10,534 nucleotides of DNA from Desulfobacterales bacterium (GCA_030145595.1 JAQYVG010000115.1:1-10534), one strand, 5' to 3'. Shown: positions 1-7,289, counted from the first letter of the stretch. The notes: generated by a model from the letters alone, not told the origin. A program made the numbers and translations.

Positions 1-26
1 GTGCTATAGAGGTGGTATAGAATTAT

Positions 27-142
27 CGTAAGCGTTCACAGGTTTCCGCCTTCGCCGTGCTATGGCGAGACAGGCAGGGTTCAGAAGTTCAGAACTCACG
101 AATCAGCGGTTTAGATTTGACCTGAACCCTTGAACGATTACG
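27..142. repeat. Inverted-repeat intergenic element at 3' end of nth
   Basis: The outer arms CGTAAGCGTTCA (27-38) and TGAACGATTACG (131-142) are inverted repeats matching at 11 of 12 positions. Inside them is a perfect 9-base pair of arms, AGGGTTCAG (76-84) and CTGAACCCT (122-130). A small hairpin TCGCC/GGCGA (52-56, 64-68) and a tandem GTTCAGAA duplication (79-94) also lie inside. No coding frame fits. The right arm contains the stop codon of nth. The layout resembles a short non-autonomous palindromic element (MITE or REP type); that identity is inference. Confidence 0.5.
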
Positions 143-779
143 TAGTATCTTTATCAGGAAAATCACACAGATCGTAAAGCGGGCAAGTCGGGCAGGCCGG
201 CTTTCTGGCCTTGCATACAGCCCTGCCAAAGAAAATAAGGCGCAGGCTAAAGTCGCTCCATTCTTTTTTGGGAATGATCTCCATCAAATCGAATTCTATC
301 TTAACCGGGTCTTTATTTTCTGTAAGACCCAGCCTTTTCGAGATCCTGCCCACATGGGTGTCCACCACGATGCCTTGAATCCCGAAGGCCGCGCCCAGCA
401 CGACGTTGGCGGTTTTGCGGCCCACACCGGGCAACTTAACGAGTTCATCCAACCTCGATGGAACCTCGCTGTCGTAATTTTCTACAAGCATTGATGCACA
501 ATTTTTGATACTCTTGGCCTTGTTGCGGAAAAAACCGGTCGGCCGGACGAGTTCCTCAAGCGCTTCAAGCGACACTTTGGCAAAATCCTTGGGGGTTTTC
601 AGCTTTTCAAACAAAACTTTGGTTACTGTATTCACCTGCTTGTCGGTACATTGGGCCGACAATATGGTGGCCACCAGAAGCTCAAAAGGATTTTTATAAT
701 ACAACTGGGTCTTGACATCCGGGTAGGTCCTTTTTAGTATTTTACGGATCTTAGTGGTTCGGGCTTTGTTCTGGATCAT
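138..779 (-). CDS. nth: Endonuclease III (DNA glycosylase/AP lyase)
   Basis: Base-excision repair enzyme that removes oxidised pyrimidines and cleaves the backbone at the abasic site. The 213-residue protein has the usual family length. The helix-hairpin-helix LPGVGRKTA (residues 116-124) carries the catalytic lysine K122. The catalytic aspartate is D140 in VVDTHVGR. The C-terminal [4Fe-4S] ligands follow the C-x6-C-x2-C-x5-C pattern at C189, C196, C199 and C205. These positions match the E. coli enzyme with an offset of two. The ATG at 779 is preceded by a GAGG ribosome binding site (790-787, seven bases away). The gene stands alone, and its stop codon lies in the arm of the repeat at 27-142. 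The C-terminus has normal length, so the element has not truncated it. Confidence 0.97.
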   Translation of the reverse strand: MIQNKARTTKIRKILKRTYPDVKTQLYYKNPFELLVATILSAQCTDKQVNTVTKVLFEKLKTPKDFAKVSLEALEELVRPTGFFRNKAKSIKNCASMLVENYDSEVPSRLDELVKLPGVGRKTANVVLGAAFGIQGIVVDTHVGRISKRLGLTENKDPVKIEFDLMEIIPKKEWSDFSLRLIFFGRAVCKARKPACPTCPLYDLCDFPDKDTT

Positions 780-818
780 AGATTAACCTCTATTTCGATT
801 AACAGCATTCAGTTCTAA

Positions 819-824
819 ATTATA
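819..824 (-). promoter_or_regulatory. Possible -10 box for nth
   Basis: On the minus strand a perfect TATAAT (824-819) lies about 40 bases before the nth ATG, giving a predicted leader of roughly 30 bases. The -35 region (T-rich, TTTTTA) is a poor match, so this is only a candidate. Confidence 0.35.
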
Positions 825-851
825 GGATTTGTTCATTTGTTTAAAAAAATA

Positions 852-973
852 ATCACGAAAACACCTCGGTAAAACAGGCTATGCCTCGGGGCATGCGAAA
901 GAAGGAAAGCACGAAATTTAATTATTAACCTAAAGATCTATTTAGTGTTTTCGAAATTTCGTGCTTTCGTGAT
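852..973. repeat. Dispersed palindromic repeat, copy A
   Basis: The ends ATCACGAAAACAC (852-864) and GTGCTTTCGTGAT (961-973) are inverted repeats with one mismatch. A second, perfect 15-base inverted pair lies inside: GAAAGCACGAAATTT (905-919) against AAATTTCGTGCTTTC (954-968). The right arm can therefore pair with either of two left partners. A small hairpin ATGCC/GGCAT sits at 881-894. A closely similar unit in the same orientation lies at 9170-9277. It fills most of the 314-base gene-free stretch between nth and the PP-loop gene. It has no coding capacity and looks like a MITE or REP-type unit. Confidence 0.75.
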
Positions 974-992
974 AAGTATTTCTTTTTTGGTT

Positions 993-1020
993 CTCCCCTT
1001 CATCTTCAATGAAGACGGAG
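993..1020. other. Stem-loop between repeat A and PP-loop gene
   Basis: CTTCAT (998-1003) pairs with ATGAAG (1009-1014) around a five-base loop. The stem is extended by CTCC/GGAG (993-996, 1017-1020) beyond a small internal loop. No T-run follows, so it is not an obvious terminator. Its role is unknown. Confidence 0.35.
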
Positions 1021-1069
1021 TCTACTTTAAACTACGACCAGACTGTTCCGCTTGCAAGGCTGGCCGGGC

Positions 1070-1075
1070 TATAAT
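1070..1075 (+). promoter_or_regulatory. Possible -10 box for the PP-loop gene
   Basis: A perfect TATAAT lies 18 bases before the ATG at 1094, which would give a leader of only about 10-12 bases. No convincing -35 hexamer is seen (TTCCGC at 1046-1051 is weak). The short leader fits the absence of a Shine-Dalgarno sequence before this gene, but the call is tentative. Confidence 0.25.
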
Positions 1076-1093
1076 AATAAAACGTTATTTACC

Positions 1094-2089
1094 ATGAATT
1101 TAAACTCTGGAAAAGTACGAGCTTTGGGTCTTTGCTCCGGCGGCCTCGACAGCATGTTATCCGCTCTGGTTCTACGCAAACAGGGCATAGAAGTTGAATG
1201 GGTAACTTTTGAGACGCCTTTTTTTTCATCGGCAAAGGCGCGGCAAGCATCTCATACCACGGGTATACCGCTAACCGTCAAGAAAATTACCCGGGTTTAC
1301 ATGGAAATGCTGGAAAATCCTCGTTGCGGATACGGCAAGCAAATGAATCCCTGCATGGACTGTCATGCCTTAATGTTCAGGCTTGCAGGTTCTATTATGC
1401 AAGAAAAAAGATTCGATTTTCTTTTCAGCGGGGAGGTTTTAGGCCAGCGTCCCCTATCCCAGAACATGCAATCTCTGCGCTACGTTGAAAAACAGTCCGG
1501 GTATGACGGCTACATCTTGCGTCCTCTTAGCGCCAAAAGGTTGCCGGAAACCATACCTGAAAAAGAGGGCCTGGTAAACAGGGAACTGCTGCTTGATATT
1601 TCAGGAAGATCGCGCAAGCCTCAGATTAAACTTATCAAAGACTTTGGAATCAACGACTATGCGTCACCCGCAGGCGGCTGTCTGCTCACCGACAAGAGCT
1701 ATTCGAGCCGGCTGAAAGACCTTTTTGACCATCAGGACAGCTATACCGAGAAAGAACTGCACCTCTTGAAGCATGGACGCCATCTTCGGCTGGACGAAAA
1801 TACAAAAATAATCGTCGGCCGTAACCACAAGGATAATGAAAAGATAATTAAATATTATAATTCCCAAACAGATACCGTTATCACAGTAAAGGGACATCCG
1901 GGCCCCACAGTACTGATGCCTCACGGCGGCAAAAAAGAGGTCATGATCCTGGCCGCATCAATCTGTACCGGCTACAGCAAAGCCCCGGATCTCACCCCGG
2001 TCGATGTGGAAGCGATCACCCCTGACGGTCACGAAACCTTCCAGGTCTTAGGAGTACCTCCCGCAGAAATTAAGCACCTTTTCATCTAA
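1094..2089 (+). CDS. PP-loop ATPase, tRNA-thiolation-like, with NFACT-R-like C-terminus
   Basis: The 331-residue protein begins with a PP-loop ATP-pyrophosphatase motif, SGGLDS (residues 15-20), the adenylation site of the MnmA/ThiI/TtuA enzymes that put sulfur into tRNA. Candidate catalytic or metal-binding cysteines are C78, the pair in NPCMDC (C87, C90) and C196 in SPAGGCLLTD. Roughly residues 225-331, with VGRNHKDNE and the segment around GHPGPTVLMPHGG, resemble the RNA-binding NFACT-R (DUF814) fold. That assignment is from memory of the family, not a search. The likely role is tRNA sulfuration; substrate and modified base cannot be read from sequence. I chose the ATG at 1094 because the in-frame TTG at 1052 adds only 14 non-conserved residues. 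No clear Shine-Dalgarno precedes it. It is probably monocistronic, since the downstream helicase has its own promoter. Confidence 0.75.
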   Translation: MNLNSGKVRALGLCSGGLDSMLSALVLRKQGIEVEWVTFETPFFSSAKARQASHTTGIPLTVKKITRVYMEMLENPRCGYGKQMNPCMDCHALMFRLAGSIMQEKRFDFLFSGEVLGQRPLSQNMQSLRYVEKQSGYDGYILRPLSAKRLPETIPEKEGLVNRELLLDISGRSRKPQIKLIKDFGINDYASPAGGCLLTDKSYSSRLKDLFDHQDSYTEKELHLLKHGRHLRLDENTKIIVGRNHKDNEKIIKYYNSQTDTVITVKGHPGPTVLMPHGGKKEVMILAASICTGYSKAPDLTPVDVEAITPDGHETFQVLGVPPAEIKHLFI

Positions 2090-2126
2090 ACGCTTCATAC
2101 CTTATTGACAACTTATTAAGCGTTTA
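2087..2126 (+). other. Inverted repeat at the PP-loop gene stop
   Basis: TAAACGCTT (2087-2095, including the stop codon) and AAGCGTTTA (2118-2126) form a perfect 9-base inverted repeat around a 22-base loop. The loop and its edge hold two CTTATT copies. There is no following T-run, so it could be an mRNA 3'-end stabilising stem rather than an intrinsic terminator. Confidence 0.35.
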
Positions 2127-2212
2127 ACAATTCAGCATTTCACAAAAAATGGCCTCTTTGCAATAGTTAGCCAATCGTCACCACCCGGTTGTGATCAAGT
2201 TTGCGAATAAGC

Positions 2213-2241
2213 TTGACAAAGACTTCAGCAACTCATATTGT
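2213..2241 (+). promoter_or_regulatory. Predicted sigma-70 promoter of the helicase leader
   Basis: A perfect -35 TTGACA (2213-2218) is followed after 17 bases by TATTGT (2236-2241), a 4/6 match to the -10 consensus. The predicted start near 2248 would give a leader of about 95 bases before the helicase, interrupted by the terminator at 2288-2316. Confidence 0.55.
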
Positions 2242-2287
2242 CCGCCCAACAATAGTGTTCCTGGTTGTCAATCAAACAATATACGTA

Positions 2288-2316
2288 AGCCTCGGAATAA
2301 CTCCGGGGCTTTTTTT
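2288..2316 (+). terminator. Intrinsic terminator/attenuator in the helicase leader
   Basis: AGCCTCGGA (2288-2296) and TCCGGGGCT (2302-2310) form a nine-pair stem (one G-T) around the loop ATAAC. The stem is followed directly by a T-run (2310-2316). This is a textbook Rho-independent terminator. It ends 26 bases before the helicase start and about 70 bases after the predicted promoter, so it would either end a small RNA or attenuate helicase transcription. Confidence 0.75.
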
Positions 2317-2342
2317 ATTGGAGCACAGAAAGAAGGTATATA

Positions 2343-3581
2343 TTGAACTTTGAAACATTTAATTTTCATCCCGCTGTTGCGGCCGGCGTTTTAGAAGCGG
2401 GTTATCTCCTCCCGACCCCGATTCAGGCTCAGGCAATCCCGCCGATCCTGAATGGTGGCGATGTGATGGGGCTGGCCCAAACCGGTACCGGCAAAACAGC
2501 GGCATTCGTCCTGCCGATCTTGAATCGTCTGATAAGGAACAAATGCGGTTGCCTCCGCGCCCTGATTATGGCCCCCACCCGGGAACTGGCCGAACAGATT
2601 CACCAGGCTATCGAAATCCTGGGGCGTAAAACCCGCCTTAAAAGCGCTGCGGTTTACGGCGGCGTGAGTATTAACCCACAGATTAAGAAACTGAAGCGTG
2701 CCGATATTGTCGTTGCTTGCCCCGGCAGGCTTCTCGACCATATCGGTCGTCATACCGTCGATTTATCCCAACTGGAAGTGCTGGTAATAGACGAAGCTGA
2801 CCAGTTGTTCGATATGGGTTTTCTTCCCGATATCAGAAGAATTTTGACACATCTTCCGCAAAAGCGCCAGACGCTGTTTTTCTCGGCTACCATGCCCACC
2901 GAAATACGACGCCTGGCCAAGGACATCCTGCGAAAGCCAGTCACTGTCCAGATAGGAACAACCGCGCCTGCGGACACTGTCAGCCATGCACTCTACCCGG
3001 TGGCCCAGCATCTGAAAACAGCGCTTTTGTTAAATCTGTTGGGCACCACCTCTATCAGGTCGGTGCTGGTCTTTACCCGCACCAAACACCGCGCCAAGAG
3101 CCTGGGGAAGAAACTGGCTGTTGCCGGCTACCGGTCGGCTACGCTGCAAGGGAACCTTTCCCAGGGAAAACGTCAGGCTGCACTGGATGGCTTTCGGAAC
3201 GGGACTTTTCAGATCCTGGTGGCCACCGATATCGCCGCGCGCGGAATTGATGTAACCCGGATCTCGCATGTCATTAACTACGACATCCCTTCAACTCCCG
3301 AAGCATACATTCATCGTATCGGTCGGACCGGCCGCGCCACTCACAGTGGCGAAGCTTTAACTCTTATTACCGGAGACGATCGCAAGATGGTTCATTCCAT
3401 CAATCGAATCATAGGTTCTAAGGTCGAGCAACGGACCTTGTCAGCCTTTGACTATAACACCCCGGCATTCAATCATAAAGACAGCCCGCAGGGGCAAAGG
3501 AAGCCTCATCGTAAATTTTCAGGGGCAAATAAGGGCCGCAAGAAAAAGGCTTCACGCATGCACAATCGCACTTGGGCCTAA
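2343..3581 (+). CDS. DEAD-box ATP-dependent RNA helicase (RhlE-like)
   Basis: Unwinds short RNA duplexes using ATP; relatives act in ribosome assembly, mRNA decay and cold adaptation. All core motifs are intact: Q-motif region with PTPIQ (24-28), AQTGTGKT (45-52), PTREL (78-82), PGR (127-129), DEAD (150-153), SAT (181-183), ATDIAARGID (294-303) and HRIGRTGR (324-331). Residues about 371-412 form a basic, low-complexity tail rich in Lys, Arg, Gly and Ser, typical of RhlE-type proteins and likely to bind RNA. The length of 412 residues is normal. The start is TTG, six bases after an AGAAGG ribosome binding site (2331-2336); the Q-motif phenylalanines begin right after it, so no later start fits. 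It has its own promoter and a leader terminator. Assignment to the RhlE subgroup, rather than DeaD or SrmB, rests on size and tail only. Confidence 0.93.
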   Translation: MNFETFNFHPAVAAGVLEAGYLLPTPIQAQAIPPILNGGDVMGLAQTGTGKTAAFVLPILNRLIRNKCGCLRALIMAPTRELAEQIHQAIEILGRKTRLKSAAVYGGVSINPQIKKLKRADIVVACPGRLLDHIGRHTVDLSQLEVLVIDEADQLFDMGFLPDIRRILTHLPQKRQTLFFSATMPTEIRRLAKDILRKPVTVQIGTTAPADTVSHALYPVAQHLKTALLLNLLGTTSIRSVLVFTRTKHRAKSLGKKLAVAGYRSATLQGNLSQGKRQAALDGFRNGTFQILVATDIAARGIDVTRISHVINYDIPSTPEAYIHRIGRTGRATHSGEALTLITGDDRKMVHSINRIIGSKVEQRTLSAFDYNTPAFNHKDSPQGQRKPHRKFSGANKGRKKKASRMHNRTWA

Positions 3582-3651
3582 AGCTACTATACGGAAAGCA
3601 AAAGACAGGGATAAAGCGGTAACCCAACGATGCAATCTCATAGTGAGCACC

Positions 3652-4689
3652 TCATGCATCATATTGGCCACTCAACTGGCCGCAGGCTGCCGAGATATCC
3701 TGCCCTTTGCTGTGACGAATTATTACCGTATAATTCTTTTGGACCAGGATATTTCTAAAAGTTTGAATTGATGCTTCTTGCGGTCGTTCGAACCCGCAGC
3801 CTTCATAGGCATTGAATGGAATTAGGTTTATTTTGGCCCGTATAGGTCTGAGCAGCCCGGCTAAACGCTCGGCATCCTGCCTGGAATCGTTGACCCCTTT
3901 GATGAGAACATATTCGAAAGTAATTCTGCGGCGGGGCAATAAAGGATATTCGGCGCATGCGTCCAGAAGCGTTTCAATAGGATATTTACGGTTAATAGGC
4001 ATCAGCATGCTGCGGGTCTCATTGTCGGTCGCATTTAACGATATCGCCAGATTGACTGTCGACTCACGACCCAGGTCGGCAAGCCTGGGAACCAGCCCTG
4101 CTGTGGATATGGTAATTTTGCGGCTGGAAAATCCGAGGCCGGTATCGCTGTCAGTTAAGGTTTTAACTGCTTCAATGACGTTGCGGTAGTTTGCCAGAGG
4201 CTCACCCATCCCCATAAGCACGATATTGGTCAGGCGCTTGGCATCATCCAGATGATTGGCGATATCGCGAACCTGAGCAACAATTTCGCCCTTTGAAAGA
4301 TTGCGTACAAAACCGCCCTTGGCGGTGAGACAAAATCGGCACCCCTGGGCGCAGCCCACCTGGCTCGATATGCACAGGGTGTAATGTTCTTTTTCTGGAA
4401 TCAGTACGCTTTCCACATGTTTTCCATCTTCGAGCCTGAAAAGATATTTCCTGGAACCATCTTGAGAGGTTTCAATCTTCGCCTTTGCAAGCCTGCTGAT
4501 AGTAAAATGATTTGAAAGCAGTTTGCGGAGCTCTTTCCCCAGGTCGGTCATCTCTTCAAAAGTGTCGGTCTGGTGCAGATAGATCCACCTAAGAATCTGC
4601 ACTGCGCGATAGGGCTCAAGTCCTTGGTCTTTAAGCCAGGCAGCCAGCCTATCCTCGGTAAATTCTTTAATGTCGAGAGCCAGTTTCAA
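3652..4689 (-). CDS. rlmN: 23S rRNA (A2503-C2)/tRNA (A37-C2) methyltransferase RlmN
   Basis: Radical-SAM dual-specificity methyltransferase that makes 2-methyladenosine in 23S rRNA and some tRNAs. The [4Fe-4S]-binding CxxxCxxC is C113, C117 and C120 (VGCAQGCRFC). The methyl-carrying cysteine is C336 in DISAACGQL. The second mechanistic cysteine is C106, seven residues before the first cluster ligand as in E. coli. MGMGEPLAN (159-167) is the usual SAM-site segment. The 345-residue length is normal. The start is a TTG at 4689 with a strong AAGGGG site (4700-4695, five bases away), and no ATG lies nearby. The gene converges on the helicase with a 70-base gap lacking a clear terminator. It diverges from ffh. 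I could not pick a convincing promoter for it. Confidence 0.96.
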   Translation of the reverse strand: MKLALDIKEFTEDRLAAWLKDQGLEPYRAVQILRWIYLHQTDTFEEMTDLGKELRKLLSNHFTISRLAKAKIETSQDGSRKYLFRLEDGKHVESVLIPEKEHYTLCISSQVGCAQGCRFCLTAKGGFVRNLSKGEIVAQVRDIANHLDDAKRLTNIVLMGMGEPLANYRNVIEAVKTLTDSDTGLGFSSRKITISTAGLVPRLADLGRESTVNLAISLNATDNETRSMLMPINRKYPIETLLDACAEYPLLPRRRITFEYVLIKGVNDSRQDAERLAGLLRPIRAKINLIPFNAYEGCGFERPQEASIQTFRNILVQKNYTVIIRHSKGQDISAACGQLSGQYDA

Positions 4690-4779
4690 AACGTCCCCTT
4701 TTGCCCAATCTCTGGGTCAGGCTCGCTGATGTATTCGTTTTTAGTGTCATTTTATAAAGCGATTGATATTTTATTTTGT

Positions 4780-4808
4780 TTGACATACCATTTATTTGAT
4801 ATTATTAA
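4780..4808 (+). promoter_or_regulatory. Predicted sigma-70 promoter of the ffh-rpsP-trmD cluster
   Basis: A perfect TTGACA (4780-4785), a 17-base spacer and TATTAA (4803-4808, 4/6) lie in an AT-rich stretch. The predicted transcript start near 4815 leaves about a 30-base leader before the ffh ATG. Confidence 0.55.
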
Positions 4809-4845
4809 CAAGGGTTTCGATTTCAAAAAATAAAATGGTACGTTT

Positions 4846-6177
4846 ATGTTTGATAGTTTGACGGACAGGCTGAATGCCGCATTTAAAAAGCTCAAAGGTC
4901 ACGGCAAGTTAACCGAAAAAAATGTTCAGGAGGGTCTCAGGGAAGTACGCATGGCTCTCCTGGAGGCTGATGTCCACTACCGCGTTGTCAAAAACTTTAT
5001 TGCCGACATCAAGGAGCGAGCCCTTGGTCAGGAGGTCATGGCAAGCCTGACACCCGGTCAGCAAATCATTAAAATAGTCAATGAAGAATTGACAGAGCTG
5101 ATGGGAGGGCAACTTACAGATTTAAACCTTTCGGGTTCTTTCCCATCCTCAATCATGCTGGTTGGTTTGCAGGGGTCCGGTAAAACCACAACAGCCGGCA
5201 AGCTGGCTGTTTGGCTGAGCAAAAATGGGCGAAAGCCTTATCTGGTGCCGGCTGATGTATATCGTCCCGCTGCCATTGACCAACTGCAAAAGCTGGGACA
5301 GCAGCTGGCTATGCCTGTGTTTCCATCCAGCGCTGAAATGGACCCTGTCCAGATCTGCCGGGATGCCAGAACAACGGCACATAAAGACGGGCTGGACACA
5401 CTGCTGCTCGACACAGCAGGACGGCTGCACATAGACGAAACGTTGATGGACGAACTTGGCCGCATCAAGGATGCGCTCAAGCCTTCTGACATACTGCTTG
5501 TAGCCGATGCCATGACCGGTCAGGATGCCGTAAACATCGCCCAGGCATTTAACGATGCGCTTGACATCGGCGGCGTTATCCTTACCAAGATGGACGGTGA
5601 CGCCCGCGGCGGTGCAGCTATATCGATCAAGTCCATAACCAATAAACCGATTAAGTTTATTGGTGTCGGTGAAAAGCTAAGTGATCTGGAGCCTTTTCAT
5701 CCGGAAAGGATGTCTTCAAGGATTTTAGGGATGGGAGACGTCCTTACCATGATCGAAAAGGCCCAGTCGGTGGTCGATGAAAAAAAAGCGGCTGAACTGG
5801 AGAAAAAGCTTAGAAAAAGTGAGTTTACACTCGAAGATTTTCGAGATCAGATGGTACAGATACGCAAGATGGGGTCTCTATCAGACCTTATCGGTATGAT
5901 ACCAGGGATGAGTACCAATAAGCATCTGAAAAACTTAGAAGTAGATGAAAAAGAATTCATCAGGATCGAAGCAATTATTAATTCCATGACCCCCCGGGAG
6001 CGGCGTCAACATACATTAATAAAAGGCAGCCGCCGCAAAAGAATTGCCAAAGGGAGCGGCACCAGGGTACAGGATGTTAACAAACTAATTAAAAATTACA
6101 CCCAGGTCTTGAACATGATCAAAAAAATGAACAAGGGCGGCATGCGCGGAATAGGCCGGGGGATGCTGCCGTTTTGA
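4846..6177 (+). CDS. ffh: Signal recognition particle GTPase Ffh
   Basis: GTPase and signal-sequence-binding subunit of the signal recognition particle, which with 4.5S RNA brings nascent membrane proteins to FtsY. The N-domain (about 1-90) is followed by the G-domain with the P-loop GLQGSGKTTTAGKLA (107-121), DTAGRLHID (189-197) and TKMDGDARGG (247-256). The methionine-rich M-domain runs from about 300 to the end; it has the 4.5S RNA-binding segment SRRKRIAKGSGT (395-406) and a terminal Met/Gly-rich stretch. At 443 residues it is a standard length. The ATG at 4846 fits the family start, although no clear Shine-Dalgarno is present. It is first in the cluster; its stop codon overlaps the ribosome binding site of rpsP, suggesting translational coupling. 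Confidence 0.98.
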   Translation: MFDSLTDRLNAAFKKLKGHGKLTEKNVQEGLREVRMALLEADVHYRVVKNFIADIKERALGQEVMASLTPGQQIIKIVNEELTELMGGQLTDLNLSGSFPSSIMLVGLQGSGKTTTAGKLAVWLSKNGRKPYLVPADVYRPAAIDQLQKLGQQLAMPVFPSSAEMDPVQICRDARTTAHKDGLDTLLLDTAGRLHIDETLMDELGRIKDALKPSDILLVADAMTGQDAVNIAQAFNDALDIGGVILTKMDGDARGGAAISIKSITNKPIKFIGVGEKLSDLEPFHPERMSSRILGMGDVLTMIEKAQSVVDEKKAAELEKKLRKSEFTLEDFRDQMVQIRKMGSLSDLIGMIPGMSTNKHLKNLEVDEKEFIRIEAIINSMTPRERRQHTLIKGSRRKRIAKGSGTRVQDVNKLIKNYTQVLNMIKKMNKGGMRGIGRGMLPF

Positions 6178-6189
6178 AGGAGAGTCACA

Positions 6190-6444
6190 ATGCAAGTGAA
6201 AATCAGATTGGCCAGGCACGGCGCAAAGAAAAAACCTTTTTACCGAATTGTGGTAGCTGATAGTGAAAGTCCCAGGGACGGAAAATTTCTTGAAAATGTC
6301 GGCACCTATAACCCTTTAAAAGATCCGGCCGAGGTTACTTTAAAACCGGAGCGAATAAAACACTGGATTGATGAGGGCGCTATTCCAACCAGCACTGTAA
6401 AAAGCATTTTGAAAAGAGAAAATTTTTTTGCTAATCTTACATAG
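6190..6444 (+). CDS. rpsP: 30S ribosomal protein S16
   Basis: Small-subunit protein that binds 16S rRNA early in 30S assembly. The 84-residue protein has the conserved opening MQVKIRLARHGAKKKPFYRI and the motifs DSESPRDG (25-32) and GTYNPL (38-43), all typical of bS16. The ATG at 6190 is seven bases after a strong AAGGAG (6177-6182), which overlaps the TGA of ffh. The 12-base gap to ffh and the same strand place both in one transcription unit, the standard ffh-rpsP-rimM-trmD-rplS arrangement. Confidence 0.98.
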   Translation: MQVKIRLARHGAKKKPFYRIVVADSESPRDGKFLENVGTYNPLKDPAEVTLKPERIKHWIDEGAIPTSTVKSILKRENFFANLT

Positions 6445-6489
6445 ATAGTATCACCCTAATTCTCAACCGCCAACAAAGGAGATGGAGCT

Positions 6490-6729
6490 ATGGGAGCTAT
6501 GAAAGAGTTGATCCATTACATTGCCCAGGCACTGGTTGACAATCCGGATGAGGTGGCTGTCTCCGAGGTAGAAGGTAACCAGACCTCGGTATTAGAGCTC
6601 AAAGTGGCCAAAGAGGATCTAGGGAAGGTTATTGGTAAACAGGGCAGAACGGCACGGGCAATGCGGACCATTTTGGGTGCGGCATCCGCAAAAATAAGAA
6701 AACGGACTGTCCTGGAAATTATCGAATAA
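6490..6729 (+). CDS. khpA: KH-domain RNA-binding protein KhpA
   Basis: Small single-KH-domain protein that binds RNA. In Gram-positive bacteria KhpA pairs with KhpB/Jag; its role in proteobacterial relatives is less clear. The GxxG loop is GKQG (residues 49-52) within LGKVIGKQGRTARAMR, and the length of 79 residues is typical. Two in-frame ATGs are possible. The one at 6490 has AGGAG (6477-6481) eight bases upstream. The one at 6499 begins with MKEL, the commonest family start, with GGAG (6484-6487) eleven bases upstream. I keep 6490 because its spacing is better. It is inserted between rpsP and rimM, the usual place outside the enterobacteria, and its stop is four bases before the rimM start. 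Confidence 0.93.
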   Translation: MGAMKELIHYIAQALVDNPDEVAVSEVEGNQTSVLELKVAKEDLGKVIGKQGRTARAMRTILGAASAKIRKRTVLEIIE

Positions 6730-6733
6730 TATC

Positions 6734-7255
6734 GTGGAAAAAAATGGCTTTCTTCTCATAGGAAAGATCATTGGCGTTCATGGTGTTAAGGGCAACATCA
6801 AGGCCTATTCCTATGCCGAGTCTTTGTCCGTTTTTGAGCCAGGCAGCCCCATCCTGGCCGTCAATGAAAAAGGATTGGAGACAACCTATAAGGTAAACTG
6901 GGTCAAACCCCACAACAGGGTCATTCTATTGTCCCTGGATGGGATAGACAGTAAACACCTCGCAGAAACCTTAAGAGGCTCAAAGCTTTATATTGAAAAG
7001 GCCAAGCTTCCCGAGCTCGAGGATGGAGCCTATTACTGGTTTGATCTTATAGGGCTTTCCGTTTTCACAACCGACGACGAATATATCGGCAGCATTGCAT
7101 CGATCCTCCCCACGGGGAGCAACGACGTTTATGTCGTGAAAAATCCTAACAAAGATAATGACCATGAAATTCTGATTCCGGCGCTCACATCGGTGGTTTT
7201 GGAAATAGATATTACTAAAAAAACGATGCGGGTCGATTTGCCGGAAGGATTATAA
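6734..7255 (+). CDS. rimM: 16S rRNA maturation factor RimM
   Basis: Assembly factor that binds S19 and the head of the 30S subunit and helps mature the 3' domain of 16S rRNA. The N-terminal beta-barrel domain opens with the conserved LIGKIIGVHGVKGNIKA (8-24). The C-terminal PRC-barrel starts around YYWFDLIGL (100-108) and ends with the ILIPAL segment (146-151). The length of 173 residues is normal. The start is GTG at 6734, four bases after the khpA stop; the upstream Shine-Dalgarno is weak, so translation is probably coupled to khpA. Confidence 0.96.
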   Translation: MEKNGFLLIGKIIGVHGVKGNIKAYSYAESLSVFEPGSPILAVNEKGLETTYKVNWVKPHNRVILLSLDGIDSKHLAETLRGSKLYIEKAKLPELEDGAYYWFDLIGLSVFTTDDEYIGSIASILPTGSNDVYVVKNPNKDNDHEILIPALTSVVLEIDITKKTMRVDLPEGL

Positions 7256-7289
7256 AAATGCGGAAGTTCTATACAATCAAGGAAAATGT

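Noticed and set aside
79..94. Tandem GTTCAGAA GTTCAGAA as a possible CRISPR or operator array
   Set aside because: There are only two short direct copies without spacers; they lie inside the larger inverted-repeat element.
2164..2195. TCACCA/TTGTGA dyad upstream of the helicase promoter as a CRP-type operator
   Set aside because: The half-sites are in the wrong order for a TGTGA-N6-TCACA site and one pair mismatches.
2248..2316. Helicase leader as a known metabolite riboswitch
   Set aside because: No class-specific conserved core is recognisable; apart from the terminator stem only weak pairings are seen.
3448..3771. Open frame on the plus strand spanning the helicase end, the gap and the rlmN end
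   Set aside because: It overlaps two well-supported genes in other frames, has no ribosome binding site and its product resembles no family I know.
7106..7119. CTCCC/GGGAG hairpin inside rimM
   Set aside because: It is within a conserved coding region, has no T-run and is easily explained by codon content.
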